The notes under the pieces were generated by a model, which worked only from the letters and a program-made list of their open reading frames with translations, searched no databases and was not told where the DNA came from. From Oligoflexia bacterium (GTDB lineage Bacteria > Bdellovibrionota > Bacteriovoracia > Bacteriovoracales > Bacteriovoracaceae), in NCBI GenBank assembly GCA_015231955.1, contig JADGAN010000001.1, positions 186,001 through 250,000 of the forward strand: DNA of 64,000 bases. Reading direction: 5' to 3'. Below, piece after piece: positions 43,880-53,185 of the stretch. Both the position numbers and the translations under genes were made by a program. Every line of letters begins with the position of its first letter. Positions within the stretch are counted from its first letter, which is position 1.

Positions 43880-44877
43880 AAAATGTTAAAGTGCTAGGCC
43901 TAGGGCATTTGGTTGTTGATAAGTGTGTTAATGTGACAACATCGGAGTTAGCTACATGGGGTTTGCAATCAGAGGCAAGAACTAAAATCGATTCTGAATA
44001 CGCACAATACATTAAAACGGTGTTTCCTGAAAGAATCACTAAAACAGTTGGTGGCAGCATTGGCAATACCATAAGATTATTGGCCGCTTTAGATATTTCT
44101 ACAAGTTTGATTAGCGCAATAGGGGACGACAATGACTCTATTTGGTTGCGAGAAAAAATTAACGAACTTTCCATTGATGATCATTTAAATGGCCATGCTG
44201 GAGCTACTGGTGAGTGCTTTGTTTTTGCTCTCGAGAATGGGGAAAAGACAATGCTTTTTAATCCTGGGGTTTCACATAAACTTTCAAAGGAAAGCATCCA
44301 AGCTGATTTTTTTAATCATTGCAAATATTTTTATTCAACGGCTTACATGCTGCAAACAGACAGTCAGCAAGAGGCGTTGATGCAATCAATAGAAATGGCA
44401 AGAACAAATAAATCTATAATTGGATTAGACCTGGCCGATAAAGACGTTGCTTATAAATATCAAGATCAAATCAAAGCGTTACTTTACTCTGGAAAGATAA
44501 ATCACTTGTTTGCGAATAGATTGGAAGTCGTGGCATTATTGGGAAATTCATATGAAAGTCAAGTCTTTGATTTATTAAAAAAGAATTCTATAGATTATTT
44601 TTTAATCAAGGATGGTGCCAATGGGTCGACTATTTATTCTCGAGAAGCTCATCTCAAAATAGAATCAAAAATAGTGAAAGTTGTTGATGGAACTGGTGCT
44701 GGAGATGCCTATGCCGCCGGTTTTATTCTTGCATTTTTGGCAGGAAAATCGACAGATTTAATAGGAAAAATTGCAACCGAATGTGCTGGTTGTGTTATTC
44801 AGAGTCATGGTGTTTGTTTTACAAAGGAGGATGTTTCTATGGTTAAAAATTATTTGAGAGAGGATTGTGATTTATGA
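43876..44877 (+). CDS. PfkB-family sugar/nucleoside kinase
   Basis: A 333-residue kinase of the ribokinase/adenosine kinase family. GGSIGNTIRLLAALDISTSL and ISAIGDDNDS form the N-terminal glycine motif; NRLEVVALLGN is the NxxE-type block; VVDGTGAGDAYAAGFILAFL carries the catalytic base and anion hole. Length and motifs fit adenosine-kinase-like members best, but substrate cannot be assigned. It shares ATGA with the LOG gene before and the binding-protein gene after, so LOG and the kinase may act on linked purine metabolites. Confidence 0.9.
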   Translation: MKNVKVLGLGHLVVDKCVNVTTSELATWGLQSEARTKIDSEYAQYIKTVFPERITKTVGGSIGNTIRLLAALDISTSLISAIGDDNDSIWLREKINELSIDDHLNGHAGATGECFVFALENGEKTMLFNPGVSHKLSKESIQADFFNHCKYFYSTAYMLQTDSQQEALMQSIEMARTNKSIIGLDLADKDVAYKYQDQIKALLYSGKINHLFANRLEVVALLGNSYESQVFDLLKKNSIDYFLIKDGANGSTIYSREAHLKIESKIVKVVDGTGAGDAYAAGFILAFLAGKSTDLIGKIATECAGCVIQSHGVCFTKEDVSMVKNYLREDCDL

Positions 44878-45965
44878 GATTAATGGTGAAAATTGTTGTG
44901 TTTTTTTTATCTTTTCAAATATTTTCGTTGATAGCCGCCAATTTTCAAGGTGAAATCAAGGTTTTATTCTTGCATAGTTATCCTCCTTCAGAGTGGCCAG
45001 AAATGATTACCAAAGGAACCATTGATAATTTAGAAAAAAATTTTAGACACAAAATTAGTTATGAGGAATTTTATTTAGGCAATGAACTTTTAGATAAAGT
45101 TTTCGCGAACTACCAAGAAAAAAAATTAATAATTTATAAAGATCTGATTAATCAATTCCGGGTGAATTTTCAAGAGAAGGTTGCTGCGTACAAGCCAGAT
45201 TATGTTATTGTATCAGACGATGAAGCGGTTTTTCTAGTTCAAGATATTCTTCCTAAAATATCGGGAAAGATATACTTTACAGGGATAAACTCACTACCAG
45301 AGTCGTCTTTGTTCTTGGATAGGAGAATCCTTGAAAAATATAATTATATCAACGAAACAATTCCAATTGAAAACACTGTATCTATTCTTAAAAAGTATTC
45401 AGAGATTGAAAATATTTTGGTGTTAACATCGGAAGGTTTTTCTTCCAAGATCATTGCCGAAAATCTTAGGGGTAAAAAAGATATTTATTTAGACAAACAT
45501 AAGATTAAGAAAATGGATTTTATTATTTCATCTCAGTTTAAAGATTGGGAGAAGTGTGTGAAAAATGCTCATAAAAACTACGATTTGTTAATAGTTCTTG
45601 TCCCATATCATGTCGTAGATAACAATAAAAAGGAAGTTGGTCTTATGAAAATAGGAGATCTTCTTGATAACAATCTAAAGATCCCATCACTAGGTATTTC
45701 TCCAATTCATATAAAGATGGGAATGTTGATGGGAGTATGTCCATCTCCTTATTATTTAGGAAAACAAGTTTCAGAATTGGTTATATCAGAAATAAATAAC
45801 GTTCTTAAGAGGAGTGGCCCCGTTTATAACATTTACAATGAGTTGCAAGTGAACCAAGGCGTCCTTAAAAAGTTTCCAATTTTCAATAGACCAGAATTAA
45901 CAGAAATTATTAATCTCCAAGGTAAATTATCAATTAAAGAAAAAAACAAGGAGTATTCCAAATGA
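44874..45965 (+). CDS. Periplasmic ABC-type substrate-binding-like sensor protein
   Basis: A 363-residue exported protein. Signal peptide at residues 1-22 (FFLSFQIFSLIAANF). The rest fits the ABC_sub_bind-type periplasmic fold: VLFLHSYPPSEWPEMITKG, YKPDYVIVSDDEAVFLVQD, ISGKIYFTGINSLPESS, ILVLTSEGFSSKIIAENL and GLMKIGDLLDNNLKIPSLGI. No permease or ATPase is nearby; instead a histidine kinase gene overlaps its 3' end by ATGA. Binding proteins coupled to kinases usually deliver ligand signals to the kinase's periplasmic domain. Confidence 0.82.
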   Translation: MRLMVKIVVFFLSFQIFSLIAANFQGEIKVLFLHSYPPSEWPEMITKGTIDNLEKNFRHKISYEEFYLGNELLDKVFANYQEKKLIIYKDLINQFRVNFQEKVAAYKPDYVIVSDDEAVFLVQDILPKISGKIYFTGINSLPESSLFLDRRILEKYNYINETIPIENTVSILKKYSEIENILVLTSEGFSSKIIAENLRGKKDIYLDKHKIKKMDFIISSQFKDWEKCVKNAHKNYDLLIVLVPYHVVDNNKKEVGLMKIGDLLDNNLKIPSLGISPIHIKMGMLMGVCPSPYYLGKQVSELVISEINNVLKRSGPVYNIYNELQVNQGVLKKFPIFNRPELTEIINLQGKLSIKEKNKEYSK

Positions 45966-48178
45966 AGCGTCCTTGGATGTTGTCTAAAAACAATGTAAAA
46001 TTTTATTCTACGATAGCGCTGATCTATGCTGTGGTGGTTGTTTTTATATTTATGTCTTGGGCGTATATAGATTTTCAGCAACAGCAGGAGGAAATTGTTT
46101 CGACAATAAAGCAATCTATTGATTTTGCAAAACAAGACAATAGTTATCTTAAAGAGCAAAAGGCAATTATTTCTAGTTTGCTGGTGGAGTCAAATTTGTC
46201 TGCAGAAGAAATTCTAGGTAGATGGTTATTTAATCGACCTATACCGCATGCACTTATTTTGGTCGATAAAAAAAATAATTTTTTTGCTTCAGAATACACT
46301 ACTCCAGTATCAATGCAATTAAAGTTAAATTTAATGAATAATCAATCTACTATTTTAAAGATAAATGATGTTCTTGAAAAAATTTCTAATGAGCGAGAGA
46401 TAGTATTAAAGGATGAAATTTTTTATGGAGCAGAAACAATCGGTCAGATTATTTCATTTATTGATATTGATCGTCTGAAATTTAATGATGCTATCCCGAT
46501 ATCTATGAGAAAACTTTTTTCAACAGATGTGTCAAGTTGTATGAAGACCATAATAGTATTGGGAAATGGAATAAATCTTTGTAATAAAAATAGCTTTTCG
46601 ATGTATGCTATCTATTTTTTGTTGCATAAAATAGTTTACATTATTGTTTTTTTATTTCTAGGCCTTATGGGGTTGTATTACATCTTAAAATTTCAAGATG
46701 AAAGATCTAAGATGTATATCATTCAGTCAATTGGGCAACAGGTTTCTCATGATATTCGATCCCCGCTTACGGCCCTTATCTCTTCTGCGCGAACCTGGAT
46801 TCACTTGTTGCCAGAAGAGGAGCGCATCACTGTTCGCTCTCAAATACAGCGAATCCAAGACATAGCGAATGATCTGCTAAAAAGACGTAAGGAAATCCAA
46901 AGCGGAAAGACTTCTCTTGATGCAATTTCAATATCTCCTCAGATGCTTTCAAGTTGTATTGAAGAAATTGTTACTGAAAAGCGTATGAACTTTCGTCAAT
47001 TTTTAGATCTGCATATAGAGGCGATTACCGATCAAACATATGGTATTTTTGCAAATATAAATCTGACTGAGTTTAAGAGACTACTATCCAATTTAATTAA
47101 TAATGCAACCGAATCTTATGACGATAAAAAAGGCAGAGTAGAAATTTCCTTATCCCAGGATGATTTAAATGCAGTTATTACCGTGAAAGATTTTGGAAAA
47201 GGGATTCCTATTGAAATTTTGGCCAAGCTTGGTGTGGTTGGTGTTACTCATGGAAAGGATGGAAGTAAAAATTCAGGCAATGGCCTTGGTGTTGCTCATG
47301 CAAAAAAGACAGTTGAAAGCTGGGGTGGCCAATTTAAGATCGATTCCGTCATTGGTATGGGCACAAGTGTTCAACTAATTATTCCGAAAGCAACCGCGCC
47401 TCACTGGTTTGTTTCTAAAATTTCGATTGAGGAGTACTCTGCTATTGTTATTTTAGATGATGATCAGGGGATTCATCAGACCTGGGACAAACGTTTGAGT
47501 TTGCTTGGTGATAAAGATAAATTTACGGTTGTTCATGTGTCAACGCCTGATGCTTTCAGTGCTTGGATTGCTGAATACTCTCTGAAATATGTAAAAATTT
47601 TATATCTATGTGATTATGAGTTACTTGGGCATGAGTTTACTGGCCTGAAATTAATTGAACAGCATAATTTAAAGATGGCCTATCTTGTAACTAGTCACTA
47701 CGAAGAGAATAAGATTCGGGCCAAATGCCAAGAGCTGGGCATAAAATTAATTCCTAAAATGCTTGCAGGTCTTATCCCAATTGAATTTAATGCTGCTAAA
47801 ATTACGGGAGCGATCCAATCCGAGGCAGCTGATTTAAAAAATGTTCAGGCCGTTTATGTTGATGATGAGTTCTATAACCGTAAGGATTGGATCAAGCACG
47901 CTAAAAAAAGAGGTGTTCATCTGCTTGCACTTGAAACATCCGCCGAACTAATAGATATCTACGATCAACTTGATAAAGATAATTGTGAAATTTTTCTTGA
48001 TCGTGAATTAGGTATTGGACTTCCAAAAGGGGAAGAGGTAGCAACTCAACTACACAAGAAAGGATTCAAAAAAATTGCCCTTGCAACTGGATACGATCCA
48101 GATGTGTTCACTCATATTCCTTGGTTAAAAGTTCTTGGCAAAGATTGTCCCTGGTCGGATGAGAAGGATGCGTGGTAA
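45962..48178 (+). CDS. Hybrid sensor histidine kinase with two receiver-like domains
   Basis: A 738-residue membrane kinase. TM1 is at 15-36 and TM2 near 217-243, flanking a ~180-residue periplasmic sensor. The H-box SHDIRSPLTAL is near residue 262, the N-box NLINNATES near 378, and the G-boxes are DFGKGIP and NSGNGLGVAHA. Two receiver-like domains follow. The first has ILDDD, acceptor Asp in YLCDYELLG, VTSHYE and IPK. The second has AVYVDDE and acceptor Asp in IFLDRELG with a diverged end. It is coupled to the periplasmic binding protein and is the probable partner of the sigma-54 regulator. Confidence 0.88.
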   Translation: MKRPWMLSKNNVKFYSTIALIYAVVVVFIFMSWAYIDFQQQQEEIVSTIKQSIDFAKQDNSYLKEQKAIISSLLVESNLSAEEILGRWLFNRPIPHALILVDKKNNFFASEYTTPVSMQLKLNLMNNQSTILKINDVLEKISNEREIVLKDEIFYGAETIGQIISFIDIDRLKFNDAIPISMRKLFSTDVSSCMKTIIVLGNGINLCNKNSFSMYAIYFLLHKIVYIIVFLFLGLMGLYYILKFQDERSKMYIIQSIGQQVSHDIRSPLTALISSARTWIHLLPEEERITVRSQIQRIQDIANDLLKRRKEIQSGKTSLDAISISPQMLSSCIEEIVTEKRMNFRQFLDLHIEAITDQTYGIFANINLTEFKRLLSNLINNATESYDDKKGRVEISLSQDDLNAVITVKDFGKGIPIEILAKLGVVGVTHGKDGSKNSGNGLGVAHAKKTVESWGGQFKIDSVIGMGTSVQLIIPKATAPHWFVSKISIEEYSAIVILDDDQGIHQTWDKRLSLLGDKDKFTVVHVSTPDAFSAWIAEYSLKYVKILYLCDYELLGHEFTGLKLIEQHNLKMAYLVTSHYEENKIRAKCQELGIKLIPKMLAGLIPIEFNAAKITGAIQSEAADLKNVQAVYVDDEFYNRKDWIKHAKKRGVHLLALETSAELIDIYDQLDKDNCEIFLDRELGIGLPKGEEVATQLHKKGFKKIALATGYDPDVFTHIPWLKVLGKDCPWSDEKDAW

Positions 48179-48202
48179 GATTGTTTAAAAAAGGAGGATG
48201 AG

Positions 48203-49384
48203 GTGATAAATGCGTCGCCGTTTATAGTGGATCTTACGTTGATATTGGTGGTTGCGGCCCTGGTGATGTTTGTCTGTAGATTATTGAAGCAACCACTGGT
48301 GCTAGGCTATCTTTTGGCAGGGTTTTTGGTTGGCCCGCACTTTCCGTTTATTCCAACAGTGACGGAGATGAAGTCGGTGGAAACTTGGGCCGAAATTGGG
48401 GTGATCTTTTTGTTGTTTACCCTTGGCTTTAATTTTACATTTAAAAAGCTTTTGAGCGTGGGATCTTCGGCCACCATTATTGCACTTATAAAAAATTTAG
48501 TGATGTTTTCTTGTGGGCCCGTCGTAGGGTATTTTTTCAATTGGCCGCTAATCGTTGGTTTTTATATTGGAGCAATTTTAAGTATAACCTCAACTATTGT
48601 AGTGGCCCGCTGCCTGGAAGAGACCGATCAAAACCATGAGGCATTTGCCTCAGTGATTATGGGTGTGATGGTGGTGGAAGATGTTTTAATTTTGTTGATG
48701 GTATTTTTAATCAGCTCGCTTTCTAGTTCTGAAATTGCCTCAGGAGTTGCACTATCAATCTCTCTTATGAAAAAATTTGGCTTTGTTCTATTGGTGGTAT
48801 TGCTTTCTTTATTTTTATCGAAGATGGTTAATAAAATACGTGCTCTGCTTACACCAGAGACCACTTTGATTTTTTCTTTGGCACTCTGTCTTTTGGTGGC
48901 CATTGCATCTTCTCATGCAGGATTATCTCCTGCTCTCGGTGCATTTATTGCCGGAATGTTGCTGGCGGAAACAGCAGAATCGAGGGCGATTAAAGTTTTA
49001 CTGGTGCCAATTAGGGATCTATTTATTGCTATCTTTTTTGTTTCTGTAGGGATGATGCTTGATCCGCAGGTAATCAGCGAACAGTGGTTGCCTATAGTGA
49101 TTCTTGCTTTGGTTATGATTATAATGAAATTTTTTAGTGCAACAGTTGCCGCACTCATAACCAAAATAGATTTTAAAAATGCAACTGCACTTGGAATTGT
49201 TGCTATTCCCATTGGAGAATTTTCTTTTGTAATTGCTACACTGGGGATTTCATTAAAAGCAATAGATCAGAGCTTTTATTCAATTACGGTTGCACTTTCG
49301 GCGGTCTCTATTTTAGCGACCACCTATTTGATGAAGCTAAGATCAAAGGTTTTTTTTGAAGCGATAAATGGCCGTAGAAAATAA
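48203..49384 (+). CDS. CPA2-family cation/proton antiporter
   Basis: A 393-residue KefB/NapA-type monovalent cation:proton antiporter with about 12 membrane helices. VCRLLKQPLVLGYLLAGFLV is the N-terminal signature, WAEIGVIFLLFTLGF follows, and STIVVARCLEET and GVMVVEDVLILLMVF carry the transport-site acids. ALGAFIAGMLLAET is the later family block. No TrkA-N or other regulatory domain is attached. Start is GTG with AGGAGG 5 bases upstream. Its 3' end overlaps by 42 bases the 3' end of the convergent exporter gene. Confidence 0.9.
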   Translation: MINASPFIVDLTLILVVAALVMFVCRLLKQPLVLGYLLAGFLVGPHFPFIPTVTEMKSVETWAEIGVIFLLFTLGFNFTFKKLLSVGSSATIIALIKNLVMFSCGPVVGYFFNWPLIVGFYIGAILSITSTIVVARCLEETDQNHEAFASVIMGVMVVEDVLILLMVFLISSLSSSEIASGVALSISLMKKFGFVLLVVLLSLFLSKMVNKIRALLTPETTLIFSLALCLLVAIASSHAGLSPALGAFIAGMLLAETAESRAIKVLLVPIRDLFIAIFFVSVGMMLDPQVISEQWLPIVILALVMIIMKFFSATVAALITKIDFKNATALGIVAIPIGEFSFVIATLGISLKAIDQSFYSITVALSAVSILATTYLMKLRSKVFFEAINGRRK

Positions 49385-50413
49385 GAAAATTGCTAAAAGC
49401 AGGAGACTTCCAAAGTGTTTCCAGAAGAGGAGAGGACTCCCTCCTTTGAGTAAAATATTTCGGGACAGAGTTACGAAATGCATCAAGGGATTTAAGTGGG
49501 CAAGCGCTTGCAAAAATTCTGGCATATTACAAATAGGTGTCATGATTCCAGAAAGCAGCATTGCTGGGAAGAGAAAAATAAAACCTCCCATCATTGCTTG
49601 CTGTTGATTTTGAGCAAGGGTTGAAATTAAAATTCCTACTCCAAGGGTTGCGACTAAGAAGACTGAAGCTCCTAGGAGGTACATGAGAAAGGGGCCTCTG
49701 AAAGGAACATCGAAAATGATCATGCCGACGGAGATGATCAGAGAGATGTTGACCAATCCTATTAAGAAGTAGGGAATACTTTTTCCCGCGATAATTTGAT
49801 AGGGGCGGATGGGAGAGACGAGTAACATCTCTAAGGTTCCTCGCTCTTTTTCTTTGGTGATCGACATACTGGTGAGAATGATGGTGAAGATACAGACAAT
49901 CATGCAAACGACACCGGGAACCATTTGAAAAGCGCTGGTCAGTGAGGGATTGTAGAGTGTTTTAACATCGATGTTTCCGCTGGTAGAGGGAGCGGCGATA
50001 ATAGAGAGGAGATAGTGTTCTGCACCCCTTGCTCTTAAGAGGTCGGTAGCATCGAGTAGTAGTTGTGCCTTGGCCTCGCCTCGTCCTTCATAGTAAGAGA
50101 GACCGCGAGAGGGCGGAATGAAAAGTGCCTCTACATCACCACGACTTAAACTTTGATAAGCTTCGCTTGCAATAATACCAACCTTACTTACAATAAACTG
50201 ACCGGAGGCTTTGGCATGACTAGCGATCTCTCGAGTGTAGGCATCGTCGGGATTTTGTACAAAACCAATTTTAATGTTTTTAACCTCATTGGAGATGGCA
50301 TATCCAAAAATCATGAGTTGGATAATAGGCACTCCAAACAAGAGGACTGCCATGCGAGGATCACGCAACGTTTGTAGTGTCTCTTTTATAATAAATCCCC
50401 ACAAGCAGTTCAT
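49343..50413 (-). CDS. ABC-2-type transporter permease (YbhR-like)
   Basis: A 356-residue inner-membrane permease with one N-terminal helix, a large extracytoplasmic loop (residues ~50-165) and five C-terminal helices. The ABC-2 core blocks are present: KEKERGTLEMLLVSPIRPYQ IIAGK, MYLLGASVFLVATLGVGILI and LSGIMTPICNMPEFLQ. Last gene of the six-gene exporter operon; starts 5 bases after the related permease. It resembles YbhR/YhhJ of tripartite drug or LPS-linked exporters. Confidence 0.9.
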   Translation of the reverse strand: MNCLWGFIIKETLQTLRDPRMAVLLFGVPIIQLMIFGYAISNEVKNIKIGFVQNPDDAYTREIASHAKASGQFIVSKVGIIASEAYQSLSRGDVEALFIPPSRGLSYYEGRGEAKAQLLLDATDLLRARGAEHYLLSIIAAPSTSGNIDVKTLYNPSLTSAFQMVPGVVCMIVCIFTIILTSMSITKEKERGTLEMLLVSPIRPYQIIAGKSIPYFLIGLVNISLIISVGMIIFDVPFRGPFLMYLLGASVFLVATLGVGILISTLAQNQQQAMMGGFIFLFPAMLLSGIMTPICNMPEFLQALAHLNPLMHFVTLSRNILLKGGSPLLFWKHFGSLLLLAIFLFSTAIYRFKKNL

Positions 50414-50418
50414 TGTTC

Positions 50419-51525
50419 TTACTCCAGTGTTCTTTTGAATTTTTTTCTAGCGACATTCACAAGAACAAGATTAATCAAGAGGAGTGCCAGGAGTGGAGAC
50501 CAAATCTCCATAAAACCGGCCTCTTTTAAGAAGAGCGTTCGCACTATTTGCAGGAACCAGCGCGCAGGAAGGATCATGGTGAAGTATTGAAAGAAGGGAG
50601 GCATGCTGGAGATGGAAAAGATAAATCCTGAAAGTAGCATTGTCGGTAAAAAGCCAGAGACCATCGCCATCTGCATGGCCACTGCTTGAGAGCGGGCAAC
50701 AATAGAGATTACTGTTCCTTGAGCAAGATAGGCGGTCAAGAAAAGAAAGCATGCAAGTAAAAAGAAGAGGTGATTGCCGCGAAAGGGAATATCAAAGCCC
50801 AAACGTGCAGTAAGATAGACTAAGAGCACGGCCAGCATTCCAATGATAGAGTAGGGAAGAATTTTTCCTAAGATTAGCTCCAAGGGGTTGGTAGGAGTGG
50901 AGAGCAAGAGCTCCATAGAACCATTTTCCCATTCACGAGAAATAGTGAGTGCCGTAAGCAGGATGGAGACAATGGCCAAGACCACACTCATTAATCCCGG
51001 GACAATAAAGTAAGAGCTTTTAAGCTCTCCATTGTATAGGTAGCGAGTTTCAATTTTTACTTTTGGTTGAAAACTAGTTTCAATAAGCTGTTGTCGCATC
51101 TGCAGTTGGATTCCGTAAAGGTAACTGAGAGCAGGCCCTAAGATGGCATTGTCGGAACCATCGGCCACAAATTGTATTAAGGGTGCTTCTCCTTTTTTTA
51201 TTTTTTTTTCAAAATCGTGAGGGATAACAAGGATTGCACTGATATTTTCATCACGAATCTCTCTCTCTGCATCACTCCAATGCCCTTGCTTGGCAATGAT
51301 AAAAGAGCGCGATTCGTGAAAGAGGGAGATCAGGCGCCTAGAGGAGTAACTTTGATCGCGATCATCGATGCCAATTTTGATATTTTTTACATCGAGATCA
51401 AGGGCCAGCCCAAAGAGCACCACCAAAAAGACTGGCATGATGATGGCCATGATCAGGGTGAAAGGATCACGGCGGATGTGAGTTGCCTCTTTAAAAGCAA
51501 TCGCCCTCATTCTTCCTAAGTTCAC
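50419..51525 (-). CDS. ABC-2-type transporter permease (YbhS-like)
   Basis: A 368-residue paralogue of the following permease with the same layout: KEATHIRRDPFTLIMAIIMP then a helix, a periplasmic loop with FVADGSDNAILGPALSYLYG, and SREWENGSMELLLSTPTNPL ELILGK. Two permeases would form a heterodimer. The ATG overlaps the stop of the ATPase gene upstream as ATGA. Confidence 0.9.
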   Translation of the reverse strand: MNLGRMRAIAFKEATHIRRDPFTLIMAIIMPVFLVVLFGLALDLDVKNIKIGIDDRDQSYSSRRLISLFHESRSFIIAKQGHWSDAEREIRDENISAILVIPHDFEKKIKKGEAPLIQFVADGSDNAILGPALSYLYGIQLQMRQQLIETSFQPKVKIETRYLYNGELKSSYFIVPGLMSVVLAIVSILLTALTISREWENGSMELLLSTPTNPLELILGKILPYSIIGMLAVLLVYLTARLGFDIPFRGNHLFFLLACFLFLTAYLAQGTVISIVARSQAVAMQMAMVSGFLPTMLLSGFIFSISSMPPFFQYFTMILPARWFLQIVRTLFLKEAGFMEIWSPLLALLLINLVLVNVARKKFKRTLE

Positions 51526-52439
51526 CTAGACCTCCCTTCCACCAGTTCCAAGAAAACATCTTCAAGTGTTGGAGCAACCAAGGTGGCATTTGCAAGAATA
51601 GGGTGCTGCTTTTTTAAATCCTCCCAGTGGGCGAGATTGTGAGTGACCATGTGGTAGTTAAGTCCACAAGGCCACATGCTTAACGTTTTTTCTTCGCGTA
51701 AGCAGGGAGGGATCTTCTCTTCAGCAAGGCCCCAAATGCCGTGAGGAAATGTTGAGTGCTTTAGTTTTTCCGGGGAATCGAGTGCAATGATCTCTCCTGC
51801 GCGCATGAGTGAAAGTCGCTCACAATTTTCCGCCTCATCCATATAGTGAGTAGTTACAATAATGGTTTTTCCTTCAGACGCTAAAATTTTAATTAAGTTC
51901 CAAAACTGCATACGGGCATAGGGGCTTACCCCAGCGGTCGGTTCATCAAGAAAAATAATATCTGGATTGTGAAAGAGAGCGGCCGCAAGAGCAACTTGTT
52001 GTTTTAAACCACTAGGCAGTTTGCCCACAAGTTGTTTGGTTCTATCTCCAAGCGAGAGCCACTGATTAAGGTAGTCGCATCGTTTTTTATAGATACCATT
52101 GTTCATATTTCGAAGAGAGGCCGCAAATTTCCAATTTTCTTCAACGGTAAGATCGTCGTAGAGGGTGAATTTTTGCGACATATACCCAATGCGAGACTTG
52201 ATCAGCTCGGCACTGTTGTTGTTGTTGCCGTTGTTGTTCTTACCAAAAATAGTATCGCCAATCTGTACTTCACCCTCTGTTGGAATCAATAATCCACACA
52301 TCACGCGAATAGTGGTAGTTTTTCCAGCGCCATTGGCACCGAGCAGACCAAAGATCTCCCCTTTGCTCACCTTAAAAGAGACTTTTTTTACTGCTGCAAA
52401 ATCCCCAAAATAAACAGAGAGCGATCTTACCTCTAGCAT
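51522..52439 (-). CDS. ABC transporter ATPase, second of a split pair (YbhF C-half-like)
   Basis: A 305-residue ATPase with Walker A GANGAGKTTT near residue 34 and Walker B IIFLDEPTAGV. The signature region is LPSGLKQQVALA, where LSGG is degenerate. A KNNNGNNNNS Asn/Gly-rich insertion follows the Walker A region. The C-terminal ~60 residues (LAEEKIPPCL ... TLEDVFLELVEG) match the tail of exporter ATPases. It overlaps the preceding ATPase gene by 7 bases. In E. coli YbhF the two ATPases are fused; here they are separate. Confidence 0.92.
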   Translation of the reverse strand: MLEVRSLSVYFGDFAAVKKVSFKVSKGEIFGLLGANGAGKTTTIRVMCGLLIPTEGEVQIGDTIFGKNNNGNNNNSAELIKSRIGYMSQKFTLYDDLTVEENWKFAASLRNMNNGIYKKRCDYLNQWLSLGDRTKQLVGKLPSGLKQQVALAAALFHNPDIIFLDEPTAGVSPYARMQFWNLIKILASEGKTIIVTTHYMDEAENCERLSLMRAGEIIALDSPEKLKHSTFPHGIWGLAEEKIPPCLREEKTLSMWPCGLNYHMVTHNLAHWEDLKKQHPILANATLVAPTLEDVFLELVEGRSR

Positions 52440-53185
52440 ACTCTTTGCTCCGCTTGTTTGATAAAGAGTTCATTAAAATCTTTGGCCCGATGTTTTACTA
52501 AGAGCTCGGAAGGAATGCCTGAGAAAAGTAGCTTTCCCTCTTGAAAGAGGTGAGCGCGCGAGCAGCGTTCGGCCTCATCCATATAAGCAGTGGAGACAAG
52601 CATGAGAATATTTTCTTGGCGAAGGGAATAAAGAAGTTCCCAAAACTCTCTGCGTGAGATGGGATCAACACCATTAGTAGGTTCATCTAAGAGCAATACT
52701 TTGGGAGAGCGTAAAAGCGCGCAAATAAGTCCTAACTTTTTATACATTCCTCCTGAAAGTTTTCCCGCTGGGCGTTCTAAAAAACCACCTAAGCGAGTGA
52801 TGGAGAGTAAGCGCTCTTGTTTTTCTTTATACTCTGAAGGAGTGAGCTCATAAAGCTTAGAAAAAAAGTCCAAGTGTTCTTTGATAGAAAGGTCTGCGTA
52901 TAAACTTTGTCTCTCTGGCATATAGGCAATCAAGGGACGTACTGTTTCAAATTCGCTGGCCACTACTCCATCTATGCTGTAGGAGATCGTGCCTTTGCTT
53001 GGGGCAAGAAGGCCTGCCAGAAGACGCATAAGTGTGGTTTTACCTGCAGCTTCTGGCCCAATAATCCCATGAAGCATCCCGACCTCAAAATGGAGGGAGA
53101 CCCCTGAGAGTGCCAGCGCTTGCACCTTTGAAAAATTTTTTTCAAGGTTTTGGAGGGTGAGTGAAACATTAGTGTGCGTTTTCAA
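52433..53185 (-). CDS. ABC transporter ATPase, first of a split pair (YbhF N-half-like)
   Basis: A 250-residue ATPase with Walker A GPEAAGKTTLMRLLAG, signature KLSGGMYKKLGL and Walker B LLLDEPTNGVDP. Start is a TTG at 53185 with GGAAG just upstream, overlapping the HlyD-like gene by 17 bases. It pairs with the following ATPase to power the ABC-2 permeases. Confidence 0.9.
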   Translation of the reverse strand: MKTHTNVSLTLQNLEKNFSKVQALALSGVSLHFEVGMLHGIIGPEAAGKTTLMRLLAGLLAPSKGTISYSIDGVVASEFETVRPLIAYMPERQSLYADLSIKEHLDFFSKLYELTPSEYKEKQERLLSITRLGGFLERPAGKLSGGMYKKLGLICALLRSPKVLLLDEPTNGVDPISRREFWELLYSLRQENILMLVSTAYMDEAERCSRAHLFQEGKLLFSGIPSELLVKHRAKDFNELFIKQAEQRVC

